DNA from: DATFML01 sp964571225
GTDB lineage: Bacteria > Pseudomonadota > Gammaproteobacteria > DATFLG01
Direction: 5' to 3'
Assembly (NCBI GenBank): GCA_964571225.1
Contig: CAZNBB010000009.1
Coordinates: forward strand, 1 to 53,823
DNA length: 53,823 nt
Part shown: piece by piece, positions 33,226-42,335 of the stretch
Layout of the letters: every line of letters starts with the position of its first letter
How positions within the stretch are numbered: the stretch's first letter is position 1
Translations under genes and position numbers: made by a program
The notes under the pieces: model-generated
The model's input: only the letters and a program-made list of their open reading frames with translations
Told to the model about the DNA's origin: nothing
Database searches by the model: none

Positions 33226-34584
33226 TTACTCGCCCGCCACGGTCATGTTTTCGATCAGCACCGAGCCGGTATGGATGTTGCCACGCCGGTCCACGTCATT
33301 GCCGACCTCCACCAACTGCTGGAACATGTCCTTGAGATTGCCCGCCACGGTGATCTCTTCCACGGGATACTGAATCTCCCCGCCTTCGACCCAGAAACCC
33401 GCCGCCCCCCGGGAGTAGTCACCGGTAACCATGTTGATGCCCTGCCCCATCAACTCCGTCACCAGCAGCCCGGTACCCATCTGGTGCAGCAGACCGGCGA
33501 GGTCGTGGCCGCCGGGCTCGACGGTCAGGTTGTGCACACCGCCGGCGTTGCCGGTGGTCTGCATGCCCAGCTTGCGGGCTGAATAGCTGTCCAGCACATA
33601 GCCCTGCAGCACACCGTCCCGGATCAGATCCCGGTCGCGGGTGGCCACCCCCTCGTTGTCGAAAGGGGCGCTGCCGAGCGCACGCTTGCGATGGGGCTGT
33701 TCATCGACCCTCACGAACGGTCGGAACACCGGCTTGCCCAGATGATCCAGCAGGAACGAAGACCTGCGATAAAGGCTGCCGCCCCGCACCGCTCCCACCA
33801 GATGGCCGAACAGGCTGCTGGCCAGCTCGGCCGCGAACACCACCGGCACCTGGCGGGTGGAAAGGCGACGGCCGCCCAGGCGCCGCACGGTGCGCTCGGC
33901 GGCCCTGCGCCCCACGTCCGCCGCCGCCTCCAGGTCGCCCGGCACCCGCGACACCGTGTACCAGTAGTCGCGCTGCATCTGGTCATCCAGACGGCCGAGC
34001 ACCGCACAGCTGAGGCTGTGGCGGGTACTGGGATAACCGCCCACGAAACCCAGGCTGTTGCCGTACATCCTGAGTCCCTGGTGGCTGGAAACACTCGCGC
34101 CCTCGGAGTTGTCGATGCGGCTGTCGAAAGCCCGCGCGGCGTCCTCGCACTCGCGGGCCAGCTCGATGGCCCCTTCGGCAGCGAGGTTCCAGGGATGGTA
34201 CAGATCCAGATCGGGGATGTCGGTGGCCAGCAGGGCCGCATCGGCCAACCCCGCGCAGCTGTCCTCGCTGGTGTAGCGGGCGATGTCGCAAGCGGCCCTG
34301 ACGGTCTCGCGGACCGCCTTCGGATCCAGGTCGGAGGTACTGGCCGAACCTTTGCGTTGCCCGAAGTACACAGTCACGCCCAGCCCCCGGTCCCGGTGGT
34401 ATTCCAGGGTTTCCACCTCGCCCAGCCGCACGGTGGCCGACAGTCCGGCTTCCATGCTCACCCCGGCCTCGGCGGCGGAAGCGCCCTGTGCGCGCGCTTC
34501 GTCGAGAATCTGCCCGACCAGCTCGGCCAGCACCTGCTGGTCAGGTAGAATGGGGGCGACGTCTGCCACTGCCTTGTCTGTCAT
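33226..34584 (-). CDS. pmbA: PmbA (TldE), subunit of the TldD/TldE metalloprotease
   Basis: 452 aa. Non-catalytic partner of TldD, lacking the HExxxH motif. In E. coli the heterodimer matures microcin B17 and degrades CcdA. Visible family stretches: TLEYHRDRGLGVTVYFGQRKGSASTSDL, NNEGVATRDRDLIRDGVLQGYVLDSYSARKLGMQTTGNAGG and GINMVTGDYSRGAAGFWVEGGEIQYPVEEITVAGNLKDM. Divergent from yjgA, convergent with the oxidoreductase. tldD lies about 1 kb further along. Confidence 0.96.
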   Translation of the reverse strand: MTDKAVADVAPILPDQQVLAELVGQILDEARAQGASAAEAGVSMEAGLSATVRLGEVETLEYHRDRGLGVTVYFGQRKGSASTSDLDPKAVRETVRAACDIARYTSEDSCAGLADAALLATDIPDLDLYHPWNLAAEGAIELARECEDAARAFDSRIDNSEGASVSSHQGLRMYGNSLGFVGGYPSTRHSLSCAVLGRLDDQMQRDYWYTVSRVPGDLEAAADVGRRAAERTVRRLGGRRLSTRQVPVVFAAELASSLFGHLVGAVRGGSLYRRSSFLLDHLGKPVFRPFVRVDEQPHRKRALGSAPFDNEGVATRDRDLIRDGVLQGYVLDSYSARKLGMQTTGNAGGVHNLTVEPGGHDLAGLLHQMGTGLLVTELMGQGINMVTGDYSRGAAGFWVEGGEIQYPVEEITVAGNLKDMFQQLVEVGNDVDRRGNIHTGSVLIENMTVAGE

Positions 34585-34611
34585 GATTTGCCTCGTTTCT
34601 GGAATAGCGGA

Positions 34612-34641
34612 ATTCTACCGATTCCCCACCCGGGGCCACAA
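34612..34641 (-). promoter_or_regulatory. Sigma-70 promoter for pmbA
   Basis: On the minus strand TTGTGG (34636-34641) and TAGAAT (34612-34617) are 18 bp apart; the -10 matches consensus at 5 of 6 positions. The predicted start site, near 34605, gives a leader of about 20 bases before the ATG at 34584. It lies in the divergent pmbA/yjgA gap. Confidence 0.5.
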
Positions 34642-34691
34642 ATTCCCGGCGGCGCGCACATTGTGCCTGGCCTCTGGCACCGGTATCCGCC

Positions 34692-35198
34692 ATGAGTGAC
34701 ACGGACCAGCCGGAACACGCCATACCCAGCAAGTCCCAGCGCAAGCGCGACTCCCAGGCGCTGCAGGCCCTGGGCGAACAGTTGGTGACGCTGCCCGCCG
34801 CCCAGTTGGACGCACTGGATCTGCCGGAAGCACTGCGCGAAGCGGTTGGCTTCGCGCGCACCATGGACGCCCGCGGCGCGCGCAAACGGCAGCTCAAGTT
34901 CATCGGCCGGTTGCTGCGCGAGACGGACGCGGAACCCATCCGGGCCGCCATCGAGGCCCTGCAGCGCCAGGACCGTCAACAGGCCCTGCGATTCCAGCGC
35001 CTGGAAACGCTGCGCGAACGCCTGTTGTCCGAAGGCGATGCGGCTCTGGCGGAGTTTCTGCAGTCCCACCCGGATGCCGACCGCCAACGTCTGCGCCAGC
35101 TCGTGCGGCAGGCAAGACTGGAACGCGAGCAGAGTCGGGGACCACGCAGCGCGCGCGCCCTGTTCCGGCTGCTGCGGGAGCTGACCGAAGCCGACTGA
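34692..35198 (+). CDS. yjgA: YjgA/DarP, ribosome-associated protein (DUF615)
   Basis: 168 aa. A mostly helical, charged protein; DarP (YjgA) is a late 50S assembly factor in E. coli. The family features KSQRKRDSQALQALGEQLVTLPAAQL near the start and KRQLKFIGRLLRE in the middle are clear. Adjacent to pmbA and divergent, the classical pmbA-yjgA pair. Confidence 0.93.
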   Translation: MSDTDQPEHAIPSKSQRKRDSQALQALGEQLVTLPAAQLDALDLPEALREAVGFARTMDARGARKRQLKFIGRLLRETDAEPIRAAIEALQRQDRQQALRFQRLETLRERLLSEGDAALAEFLQSHPDADRQRLRQLVRQARLEREQSRGPRSARALFRLLRELTEAD

Positions 35199-35203
35199 CG
35201 CCC

Positions 35204-35464
35204 TCAATCGGCGTGCTTGTTGACGGCCAGCCGGCTGCCCCACCGGACCCGGTCATCCACCTCGACTCCCACCCACCACAGAGGACCCACGCTGTCCCGC
35301 GTCACCCCCCCGACCAGCTGCTGGCCGGGCCCCAGCCGGATATGGGGGATGAACGCCTCGGCCGCTTCCCGCACCCGAAAAGCGTGCCACTGCACGACGG
35401 CACCCTTGTCGTCGAGGCTGTGGGGCAGGGATCGCTCGTGGGAGAGCAATGGGTGATGTGGCAT
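35204..35464 (-). CDS. Hypothetical protein, 86 aa
   Basis: An open frame between yjgA (convergent, 5-bp gap) and tldD (upstream on the same strand, 89-bp gap). It starts MPHHPLLSHERSLPHSLDDK and contains an aromatic, strand-like stretch GPLWWVGVEVDDRVRWG. I do not recognise a family. An overlapping + strand frame (35213-35548) is proline-rich and looks like a shadow. No strong ribosome site precedes the ATG, so coding is likely but not proven. Confidence 0.5.
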   Translation of the reverse strand: MPHHPLLSHERSLPHSLDDKGAVVQWHAFRVREAAEAFIPHIRLGPGQQLVGGVTRDSVGPLWWVGVEVDDRVRWGSRLAVNKHAD

Positions 35465-35553
35465 GGCGGCGCCCCGCAGCGACCTGAGTGGGTGTCGGGC
35501 CCGTCACGCATTACTTTTGCGGCAGCGGGTCCGTTCCCCTACATATAGCCGAC

Positions 35554-36999
35554 TCAGGCGTGGGTGCCACCCACCGTCAGGCTGTCCACCTTGACAGTGG
35601 GCTGTCCGACGCCCACCGGCACGCTCTGGCCTTCCTTGCCGCAGGTGCCCACTCCGGAATCCAGCTCCAGGTCGTTGCCTACCATGGAAACCCGCGTCAG
35701 CACGTCCGGGCCGTTGCCGATCAGGGTGGCCCCCTTGACCGGCCGGGTCAACTTGCCCTTCTCGATCAGGTAGGCTTCGCTGGCCGAGAACACGAACTTA
35801 CCCGAGGTGATATCCACCTGACCGCCTCCGAAATTCACCGCATACAGCCCCCGGTCCACCGAAGCGATGATCTCCTGGGGATCGTGGTCGCCGGCCCGCA
35901 TGTAGGTATTGGTCATGCGCGGCATGGGCAGGTGGGCATAGGATTCGCGCCGCCCGTTGCCGGTAGCCGCCATCCCCATCAGCCGGGCATTCATCTTGTC
36001 CTGCATATAGCCCTTGAGAACGCCATCCTCGATCAGGACGGTGCACTGGGTGGGCGTACCCTCATCGTCCATGGTGAGAGAACCGCGGCGCTCTTCCAGG
36101 GTACCGTCATCCACCACCGTGCACAGGGGCGACGCCACCCGTTCGCCGATGCGGCCGGCGAACGCCGACGTACCCTTGCGGTTGAAGTCGCCTTCCAGTC
36201 CGTGCCCGATCGCTTCGTGCAGCAGCACACCGGGCCAGCCCGGTCCCAATACCACGGGCATGGAGCCCGCCGGCGCATCCACGGCATCGAGATTCACCAG
36301 TGCCTGGCGCACCGCTTCGCGGGCGTAGCCCATGGCGTGGTCCGAGTCCAGGAAATACTCGTAGCCGGTACGCGCGCCACCACCGGCACTGCCTCGCTCG
36401 CGCCGCCCCTCATCCTCGACGATCACGCTTACGCTCATGCGCACCAGCGGCCGTACATCGCCGGCAAGCGTGCCGTCGCTGGCAGCCACCAGCACCACGT
36501 CGTGGACGCCGGCCAGGGAAACCACCACTTGAGTAACCCGCGGATCCTGCTTGCGTGCTTCCGCGTCCACTTGCTGCAACAACTGCACCTTGGCGTCCGC
36601 GGTAAGGGTTTCCAGAGGATCCACCGGCCGATACAGCGCCATCGAGCCGCCGGCACGCCAGGCCTGCAGCGTGCTCTGGCGTCCGCTGCGCGCGATGGCG
36701 CGGGCCGCGCGGGATGCTTCCAGCAGGGCCGGTAAGGCCAGTTCGTCCGAATAGGCAAAACCGGTCTTCTCGCCGCTGAGCGCCCTGACGCCGGCTCCCT
36801 GTTCGATGCTGTGGGTGCCTTCCTTGACGATGCCGTCTTCCAGGGCCCAGGACTCGAATCGACTGGATTGGAAATACAGATCGCCGCTGTCGATGGCATG
36901 GCCGAGCAACTGATCGAGGACCCGATTGAGATCGTCTTCGCCGAGCCCGGTGGGAGACAGCAGTTGCGCACGGGCGATATCGAGGTTATTCGATGACAT
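35554..36999 (-). CDS. tldD: TldD, catalytic subunit of the TldD/TldE metalloprotease
   Basis: 481 aa. Zinc-binding HEAIGHGLEGD (HExxxH) is the active site, followed by DFNRKGTSAFAGRIGERVASPLCTVVDDGTL and later VGNDLELDSGVGTCGKEGQSVPVGVGQPTVKV. The start MSSNNLDIAR at 36999 has an AGGAG site; the open frame continues 61 codons upstream without family similarity. Works with PmbA/TldE encoded nearby. Confidence 0.96.
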   Translation of the reverse strand: MSSNNLDIARAQLLSPTGLGEDDLNRVLDQLLGHAIDSGDLYFQSSRFESWALEDGIVKEGTHSIEQGAGVRALSGEKTGFAYSDELALPALLEASRAARAIARSGRQSTLQAWRAGGSMALYRPVDPLETLTADAKVQLLQQVDAEARKQDPRVTQVVVSLAGVHDVVLVAASDGTLAGDVRPLVRMSVSVIVEDEGRRERGSAGGGARTGYEYFLDSDHAMGYAREAVRQALVNLDAVDAPAGSMPVVLGPGWPGVLLHEAIGHGLEGDFNRKGTSAFAGRIGERVASPLCTVVDDGTLEERRGSLTMDDEGTPTQCTVLIEDGVLKGYMQDKMNARLMGMAATGNGRRESYAHLPMPRMTNTYMRAGDHDPQEIIASVDRGLYAVNFGGGQVDITSGKFVFSASEAYLIEKGKLTRPVKGATLIGNGPDVLTRVSMVGNDLELDSGVGTCGKEGQSVPVGVGQPTVKVDSLTVGGTHA

Positions 37000-37156
37000 G
37001 GGACTCCTTGGGCAACGGCCGGGTCCGGATTTGCGCCCGGCAGTTACAGGGTACACGGCACGATGGCACTGTAAAGTTCCAGCCGAGTCAGTAGGGTATT
37101 GAAGACCTAACGGCGGCGCGGCGGACGGCGAATGCGTATCGATCTTGACGCGGCGC

Positions 37157-37993
37157 TCAGGAACCTTCCCCGCGCGGCCCACAGAACAGACGCCGGTGGT
37201 CGATACTGGGAAAATTGCGCCGTATGCTCTTCAGCTGGCTGCGATCGATCCTGGCCACCACCACCCCCGAACCCCGCGGCAGGCGATCCAGAATCGTTCC
37301 CCAGGGATCGACGATCATCGTATCGCCATGGGTTTCCCTGCCGTTGACGTGATAGCCCCCCTGGGCGGCGGCGACCACGTGACACAGGTTCTCAATGGCA
37401 CGGGCCCGCACCAGAGTCTCCCAATGGGCCTTGCCGGTGATCGCCGTGAATGCGGACGGCACGGCCACCAATTCCATGCCGGCATCCAGCATGCGGCGGA
37501 ACAGTTCGGGGAAGCGCAGATCGTAGCAGACCGCCAGGCCCAGGCGACCGAAAGGCGAATCCACCACCACGACCTGTTCGCCGGGTTCGATGGTTTCCGA
37601 TTCGTTGTATTTCTCGTGGCTGTCCACCAGATGCACATCGAACAGGTGCATTTTGTCGTAACGGGCCACGCACTGGCCGCGATCGTCGTACAGGAGACAG
37701 GCTGCGCGCACCTTGCCGTCGGATTCCGCCACCAGGGGTATGGTGCCGCCCACCAGCCAGACCTTGTGACGCTCGGCCTGCTGGGCCAGAAAATCCTGAA
37801 TCGCGCCGGAGCCGGCGGGCTCGCGCACCTCCACCTTGTCGGTCTCGTGCAGGCCCATGATGGCGAAGTTCTCGGGCAGCACCACCAGACGAGCACCCTG
37901 CGCCGCTGCTTGGGCGATGAGCCGCTCGGCCTCGAAAAGGTTGGCTCCCACGTTCGGGCCGGAAGCCATTTGAATGCAGGCCACCATCGTCAT
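37157..37993 (-). CDS. Carbon-nitrogen hydrolase (nitrilase superfamily, Nit-type amidase)
   Basis: 278 aa. Catalytic triad motifs are present: Glu in LVVLPENFAIMG, Lys in RYDKMHLFDVHL, Cys in LGLAVCYDLRFPELFR. The DVHL-SHEKYNESETIEPG stretch is characteristic of the Nit branch, whose characterised members hydrolyse deaminated glutathione. Substrate here is inferred. The ATG at 37993 overlaps the upstream small gene as ATGA; a second ATG lies two codons later. It lies upstream of tldD, 157 bases before its start codon. Confidence 0.92.
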   Translation of the reverse strand: MTMVACIQMASGPNVGANLFEAERLIAQAAAQGARLVVLPENFAIMGLHETDKVEVREPAGSGAIQDFLAQQAERHKVWLVGGTIPLVAESDGKVRAACLLYDDRGQCVARYDKMHLFDVHLVDSHEKYNESETIEPGEQVVVVDSPFGRLGLAVCYDLRFPELFRRMLDAGMELVAVPSAFTAITGKAHWETLVRARAIENLCHVVAAAQGGYHVNGRETHGDTMIVDPWGTILDRLPRGSGVVVARIDRSQLKSIRRNFPSIDHRRLFCGPRGEGS

Positions 37994-38337
37994 GGCAGTG
38001 ACGCGCCTCTCTGTACCACCTGAATGTCCAAGGCATCTTCCCGCTGGCTGCCCGGCGCAAGTTGGAGCCGCCGGGAAGGAACCCCCAGGGCGACCAGCCA
38101 CGAACGCAGCTCATGGGCCCATAACGAACCTTGCTCGCCACCGGGATAGTTGATCACCAACACCGCGTGCGGAACACGCGTCAGGGTCTGCACGGCCTGG
38201 GCCAGCGGCTGCATGTGAACCACTGCGCGCCCGTCATGGGGACGAGCCCAGTCGTCGATGGAAATTGCATAGTGCGGGTCCGCACCGCGGGCGGATGCGG
38301 CAACGCACAACAGAAGGACCAGTAGTACCCCGCGCAT
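37990..38337 (-). CDS. Small exported protein, 115 aa, unknown function
   Basis: The signal peptide MRGVLLVLLLCVAASARG (residues 1-18) is followed by about 97 residues with alternating strand and helix: AVLVINYPGGEQG, ELRSWLVALGVPSRRLQLAPGS, then DALDIQVVQRG. This pattern recalls OmpA-like or secretin-domain folds but is too short and divergent to assign. The frame is open to an ATG at 38397 that overlaps the yhdP stop by four bases, an alternative start that would put 20 residues before the signal peptide. It is translationally coupled to the nitrilase gene (ATGA). Confidence 0.7.
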   Translation of the reverse strand: MRGVLLVLLLCVAASARGADPHYAISIDDWARPHDGRAVVHMQPLAQAVQTLTRVPHAVLVINYPGGEQGSLWAHELRSWLVALGVPSRRLQLAPGSQREDALDIQVVQRGASLP

Positions 38338-38393
38338 TGGAGCGCAGAATAGCACAAATGGGCCAGCGGCCCTACGCACGCCCGGCAGGCCGT

Positions 38394-41300
38394 TCATCGG
38401 GGCGACGCCGGCGCGCCGCCGGCCTTGTCGTTCAGACGCTTCACCACGGGATCGTCCCAGGTCCCGGTAAGCGTGTACTGGTAGTTGGCAATACTGGTCA
38501 ATTCGTTAAGGGGACCGGGAAACAGCTTGTCCATCAGCAGCAACGCCGCTCCCACCGCCGGGCCGCCGGCGATGACGCCGGCGATCGGGAGGCTGGAACG
38601 GATGTGAGGAATCACCGTCACCAGCTGATCGTAGTCCCTTGCCACCAGGCCGGTGCGTCCTGCGATTTCTATACGCGCCGACGGTCCGTCCACCACCAGA
38701 TCGCTGGTATAGGCGTCCCCTTCGCTCAGGGTGAAATTGCCTTCAATCGAGTCGAAGCTGAAGCCCTTCCTGAACAGGTCGCTGAAGTCCAGCGACAGAC
38801 GCCGCGGCAGAGCCTGCAGACTGAGCAGACCGAATACCCGCCCGGCACCCGGCTCCACGCGCAGTATCCGGCCCTCGCCGATATGCAGATGCAGATGACC
38901 CTGCAGGCGTTTGAGGGAGAACGCCATCGGCGAGCCCCGCCAATTGGCGCTGATATCGCCGCGGGTCTGCCCTCCCTTGATGTTCCCTGCATATCCGAAG
39001 GCGCTCAGCATTTTTCCCAGGTTGCCGCCGGTGACGGTGATCTGGAAACGGGATGTCTGGTGCCCGTCATGGTCCTGCCAGTCGCCCTGGGTGTGCAACT
39101 GGAGCCAGTCCGAAACCAGGCTCGCACTCTCCACCTTGAGCCCGGAGGGTTCCGGCACGGTGGTGAGCTGCAGCCGTCCGAGGTCGACGCTGCCGTATTC
39201 CAGCCGATCGGCGGTCACCTGCAGAGGCGGAACCTCAGCGGGGTTCATGCCCCCATCGGCGGATTTAGCTTTCCCGTCTGCGGGCTCGATGGACAGGTGC
39301 CGCAACGCAAGCTCGACGCGACTCACGGGGCTCGGCTTGGACGGCCAGAGGATTCGTCCGTCAATCTTCGAGCCCTGAAGGTCGACGATCCAGGCCCCGC
39401 CCGCCCGGCGGGCCTGGAGACGGGTGGATCCGAAGCGCTGGCCGAAGGCATCGAGCGCCTGCACCTGCACATCCACGTCCCGGACCTGGTCCTGAACGCC
39501 CCTGCCCACGCTCCCGATCAACGCGTCGGCTCCCCCCACCCACTGGCCCACCGACAATCGGGAGATGTCGCCGGCCACCCGCAAGCCGGGGGTCGACGGA
39601 AGCCGGGCGGGCGTGGTTCCGAAGCGTATTTCACCGCGTTGCAGCTGCAGGCGCCCCTTGTCCAGGGCCAAGGCGAGCTGCGCCTTCAGTATGTCACCGT
39701 AGCTGACCTGCAGGGGGTTCACACGCCGCCCGGAAACCGTCGTCCGGAGCACGAAATTGCGGCCTTCATCCGCCGCCTTGGCAAGCGGTGAAGGAAGATT
39801 GATGGCAACACCTTTCAGGTCGGATTCCAGGGTCAGGCCCGCCGACGGCGAACCGTTGCCATGGTCCGGCCTGGAAACGGTCAGCAACAGCCGCCAGTCG
39901 GTTGACCCGCTGATATGGCTGGCCAGCGGCTGGCCGGACTTGCGCAACCGCTCCACCAAGTGAAGCGGTCCGGTCAGTGCCACCCGGGTCTGCGGGGGCC
40001 GACCGGACGGCTGGGCGGTACTCACAGCGATGCGCACCGGTCGTTGCAGGAACTGAGCCTGTGCGCCCTGGGCGCTCAGATTGTCGCCGTCGAAATGAAG
40101 CGTACCGCGCAAATCCGTGAGCGCCACATTCCAGTCCTTGAATAACAACCCGTTGCCGGGCAAATGGACCGTCCCCTTGGCAACCACCTGATGGCGGGCG
40201 CCGTGCAGCGGGAGCTCCAGGGACAAATCCACACTGGCCGAGCCGGTGGCCTGCACCCGTCCCAGCATGCCCGTGTAGCGTTGACCGAGGGGACTGGCCC
40301 GCAGGAAATCGAGCATGCGACTCAACGCACCGGTGGCCTGGCCGCTGACCCGCAACCGGGGGTGGCGCAGGTCGGTCACGGAGGCCTGCACATTCTTCAG
40401 ATCGGTGCCCAGCACGTTGGCACTTCGAGCCCGAATCCGCATCGATTGGCCGACGAAATCCACGTGAGCGGCGAGTTGATCGATGCGCGGCCAGCCGGGC
40501 ATGTAATCGAGCACCCCGTCCTGCACGTCGAAGCTGACCTGGAAGACACCCGATCCGTTCGCAAAGGGAAACGCCGCCAGACGGCCGTGAAGCAGCAGGG
40601 TCCCGGAGCTTACCCGTCCGCTCACCAGTGACCGGCGCAGCCAATGCACGGTTCGCGGAGGCATGATGCCTTCGGGCAGATACTGGCCTACACGGCTCAC
40701 ATCGCCGTCACCAAAGGCGACTTGCATATCCAGCAACGGAGATCCGCCATCACTGGGGACATCCAGGCGTATGCGGCTGCGCGTCTGCAGGTCCTGATTA
40801 TCCATGTCCAGCTCTTGGGTCTGCACCCGCAACCGATCCCCATAGCGTTGCCAACGCACGGTCCCGGCCAACTTATCGGCAACGATGGGGATGGAAAACA
40901 GATGGGGATCGTCAAGAGTTGCCTGGTTGCTGTCCAACGACACCACGCCGCCGTCCAGGTCCCCGTGAACGGTGCCGCTCAATCCGGCCACTGCCGGGTA
41001 CCGGCCCCAACGTTGCACACCCAGCCCCCGGAATCCGCCCCGGAACCCGAATCGGCGGATCTTGCCGCCGGATTCCACCAGCGCCAGCTGCAGGTCGCGG
41101 ATATGCCCGACCGGCTGCAGTTGGGCAAGGGAACTGCGCAACCCGGCGCTCAGCAAGTCGGTGGCGGCAGCCAGCCGTCTCACAAGGGCCAAGTCCCCGT
41201 AACCGATGCGGGCGCGCCATTCCCGCCCGTCGCCTCCTTGCGCTGTGCCGACAGCCACGCTGAAGGCAGTCTGCGGCCACGGTGTCCCGCCGGCCGCAAC

Positions 41301-42329
41301 CTGCAGGCGGTCCACATCGAGACGCCAGCCGCCGCCGGCACGCTGCCAACGGAAGCGCCCATCCAGCGCGGAGAAGCGCACAGGGTCAGCGGCAGTGTGT
41401 CCGCGCCCGGCGACCTCCAATCCACTCGCCGCGGTCACACCGCTCAAGGATGCCAGCCGACTGTCCCGGACGTCGGCCCACAGGCTCAGGTTGGCGGTAC
41501 CCGCCAGGGACAGCCCGGCCGGCACACGCCCGGCCGTCCAGGCGCCCAGTCGCAGACCCTGGCCCTGCGCGTACACCGCACCCTGCCATTTCTGCAGGTG
41601 CTGCAACGAGCCGGTCAAGTGTGCCGAGAAGCGCACGGCCTGGCCCAATGCGCCCGGCAGCACGGCTTCGCCTTCCAGACGGTGACGGTCACCCCGGTTG
41701 TTCAGGCGGATGTTGACGTCCCTGAATCGCAACGCGCCGCGGGACTTGCCGACATCGGTCCAACTGACCGTACTCTGCACGATTGCCGCGTGCTGCTGTT
41801 GCAGCAGCAGCGCCAACGGCAGGTCCCGCACCGGCCTGTCCTCGAAACCATGGAGCACGATGCGCCCGCTTGCCAGCCGCTCCAGGTCCAGCCGCGTAGC
41901 CACTACCGTGACTCCGCCGGCCACCGGCCGGCGCGCACGGATCGAGCCCCACAGATCGAGCGTGATCCGCAACTCCCGTGCCGCCAGCAGCACCTGACCG
42001 GTCTGATGGTCGAGCACTCGAATCCCCCCGAACCGGATGACCGGATCCAAGCCCTGCCAGGTCGCGCGCAGGCTCCTGATACGCACCGGTTCGCCCACCC
42101 GCTGGCTCACCCAGGCTTCCACATCCGCCCGATAGCCGCCCACCACGGGAAACAGGAAACGCGCCGCGCTGGTCAATACGGCGGTCGTGATGACCAGCGC
42201 TGCCACCAGATACCAGAAGACGCGAAACAGACGTCGCAGCACGGTCTTCAAAGGCTCCCTTCGCGGGGGATGCCGATCGCTGTGCAGGCCGAAAGGTCGG
42301 GCATTGAGGGAATCCAGATCACCGGGCAA
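38394..42329 (-). CDS. yhdP: YhdP, giant AsmA-like inter-membrane lipid transport protein
   Basis: 1311 aa from the TTG at 42329. One N-terminal membrane helix (VFWYLVAALVITTAVLTSAARFLF, about residues 38-61), then a very long periplasmic beta-rich body with a DUF3971/AsmA-like C-terminal region (GNFTLSEGDAYTSDLVVDGPSARIEIAGRTGL; YDQLVTVIPHIRSSLPIAGVIAGGPAVGAALLLMDKLF). YhdP, TamB and YdbH are proposed bridges moving phospholipids to the outer membrane. The true start may be later (TTG 42251 or GTG 42242), since the first 26 residues do not resemble the family. Confidence 0.93.
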   Translation of the reverse strand: MPGDLDSLNARPFGLHSDRHPPRREPLKTVLRRLFRVFWYLVAALVITTAVLTSAARFLFPVVGGYRADVEAWVSQRVGEPVRIRSLRATWQGLDPVIRFGGIRVLDHQTGQVLLAARELRITLDLWGSIRARRPVAGGVTVVATRLDLERLASGRIVLHGFEDRPVRDLPLALLLQQQHAAIVQSTVSWTDVGKSRGALRFRDVNIRLNNRGDRHRLEGEAVLPGALGQAVRFSAHLTGSLQHLQKWQGAVYAQGQGLRLGAWTAGRVPAGLSLAGTANLSLWADVRDSRLASLSGVTAASGLEVAGRGHTAADPVRFSALDGRFRWQRAGGGWRLDVDRLQVAAGGTPWPQTAFSVAVGTAQGGDGREWRARIGYGDLALVRRLAAATDLLSAGLRSSLAQLQPVGHIRDLQLALVESGGKIRRFGFRGGFRGLGVQRWGRYPAVAGLSGTVHGDLDGGVVSLDSNQATLDDPHLFSIPIVADKLAGTVRWQRYGDRLRVQTQELDMDNQDLQTRSRIRLDVPSDGGSPLLDMQVAFGDGDVSRVGQYLPEGIMPPRTVHWLRRSLVSGRVSSGTLLLHGRLAAFPFANGSGVFQVSFDVQDGVLDYMPGWPRIDQLAAHVDFVGQSMRIRARSANVLGTDLKNVQASVTDLRHPRLRVSGQATGALSRMLDFLRASPLGQRYTGMLGRVQATGSASVDLSLELPLHGARHQVVAKGTVHLPGNGLLFKDWNVALTDLRGTLHFDGDNLSAQGAQAQFLQRPVRIAVSTAQPSGRPPQTRVALTGPLHLVERLRKSGQPLASHISGSTDWRLLLTVSRPDHGNGSPSAGLTLESDLKGVAINLPSPLAKAADEGRNFVLRTTVSGRRVNPLQVSYGDILKAQLALALDKGRLQLQRGEIRFGTTPARLPSTPGLRVAGDISRLSVGQWVGGADALIGSVGRGVQDQVRDVDVQVQALDAFGQRFGSTRLQARRAGGAWIVDLQGSKIDGRILWPSKPSPVSRVELALRHLSIEPADGKAKSADGGMNPAEVPPLQVTADRLEYGSVDLGRLQLTTVPEPSGLKVESASLVSDWLQLHTQGDWQDHDGHQTSRFQITVTGGNLGKMLSAFGYAGNIKGGQTRGDISANWRGSPMAFSLKRLQGHLHLHIGEGRILRVEPGAGRVFGLLSLQALPRRLSLDFSDLFRKGFSFDSIEGNFTLSEGDAYTSDLVVDGPSARIEIAGRTGLVARDYDQLVTVIPHIRSSLPIAGVIAGGPAVGAALLLMDKLFPGPLNELTSIANYQYTLTGTWDDPVVKRLNDKAGGAPASPR

Positions 42330-42335
42330 CCGCGG

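Noticed and set aside
38265..39791. 508-codon plus-strand frame opposite yhdP
   Set aside because: Antisense to a well-supported yhdP C-terminal domain; low-complexity composition.
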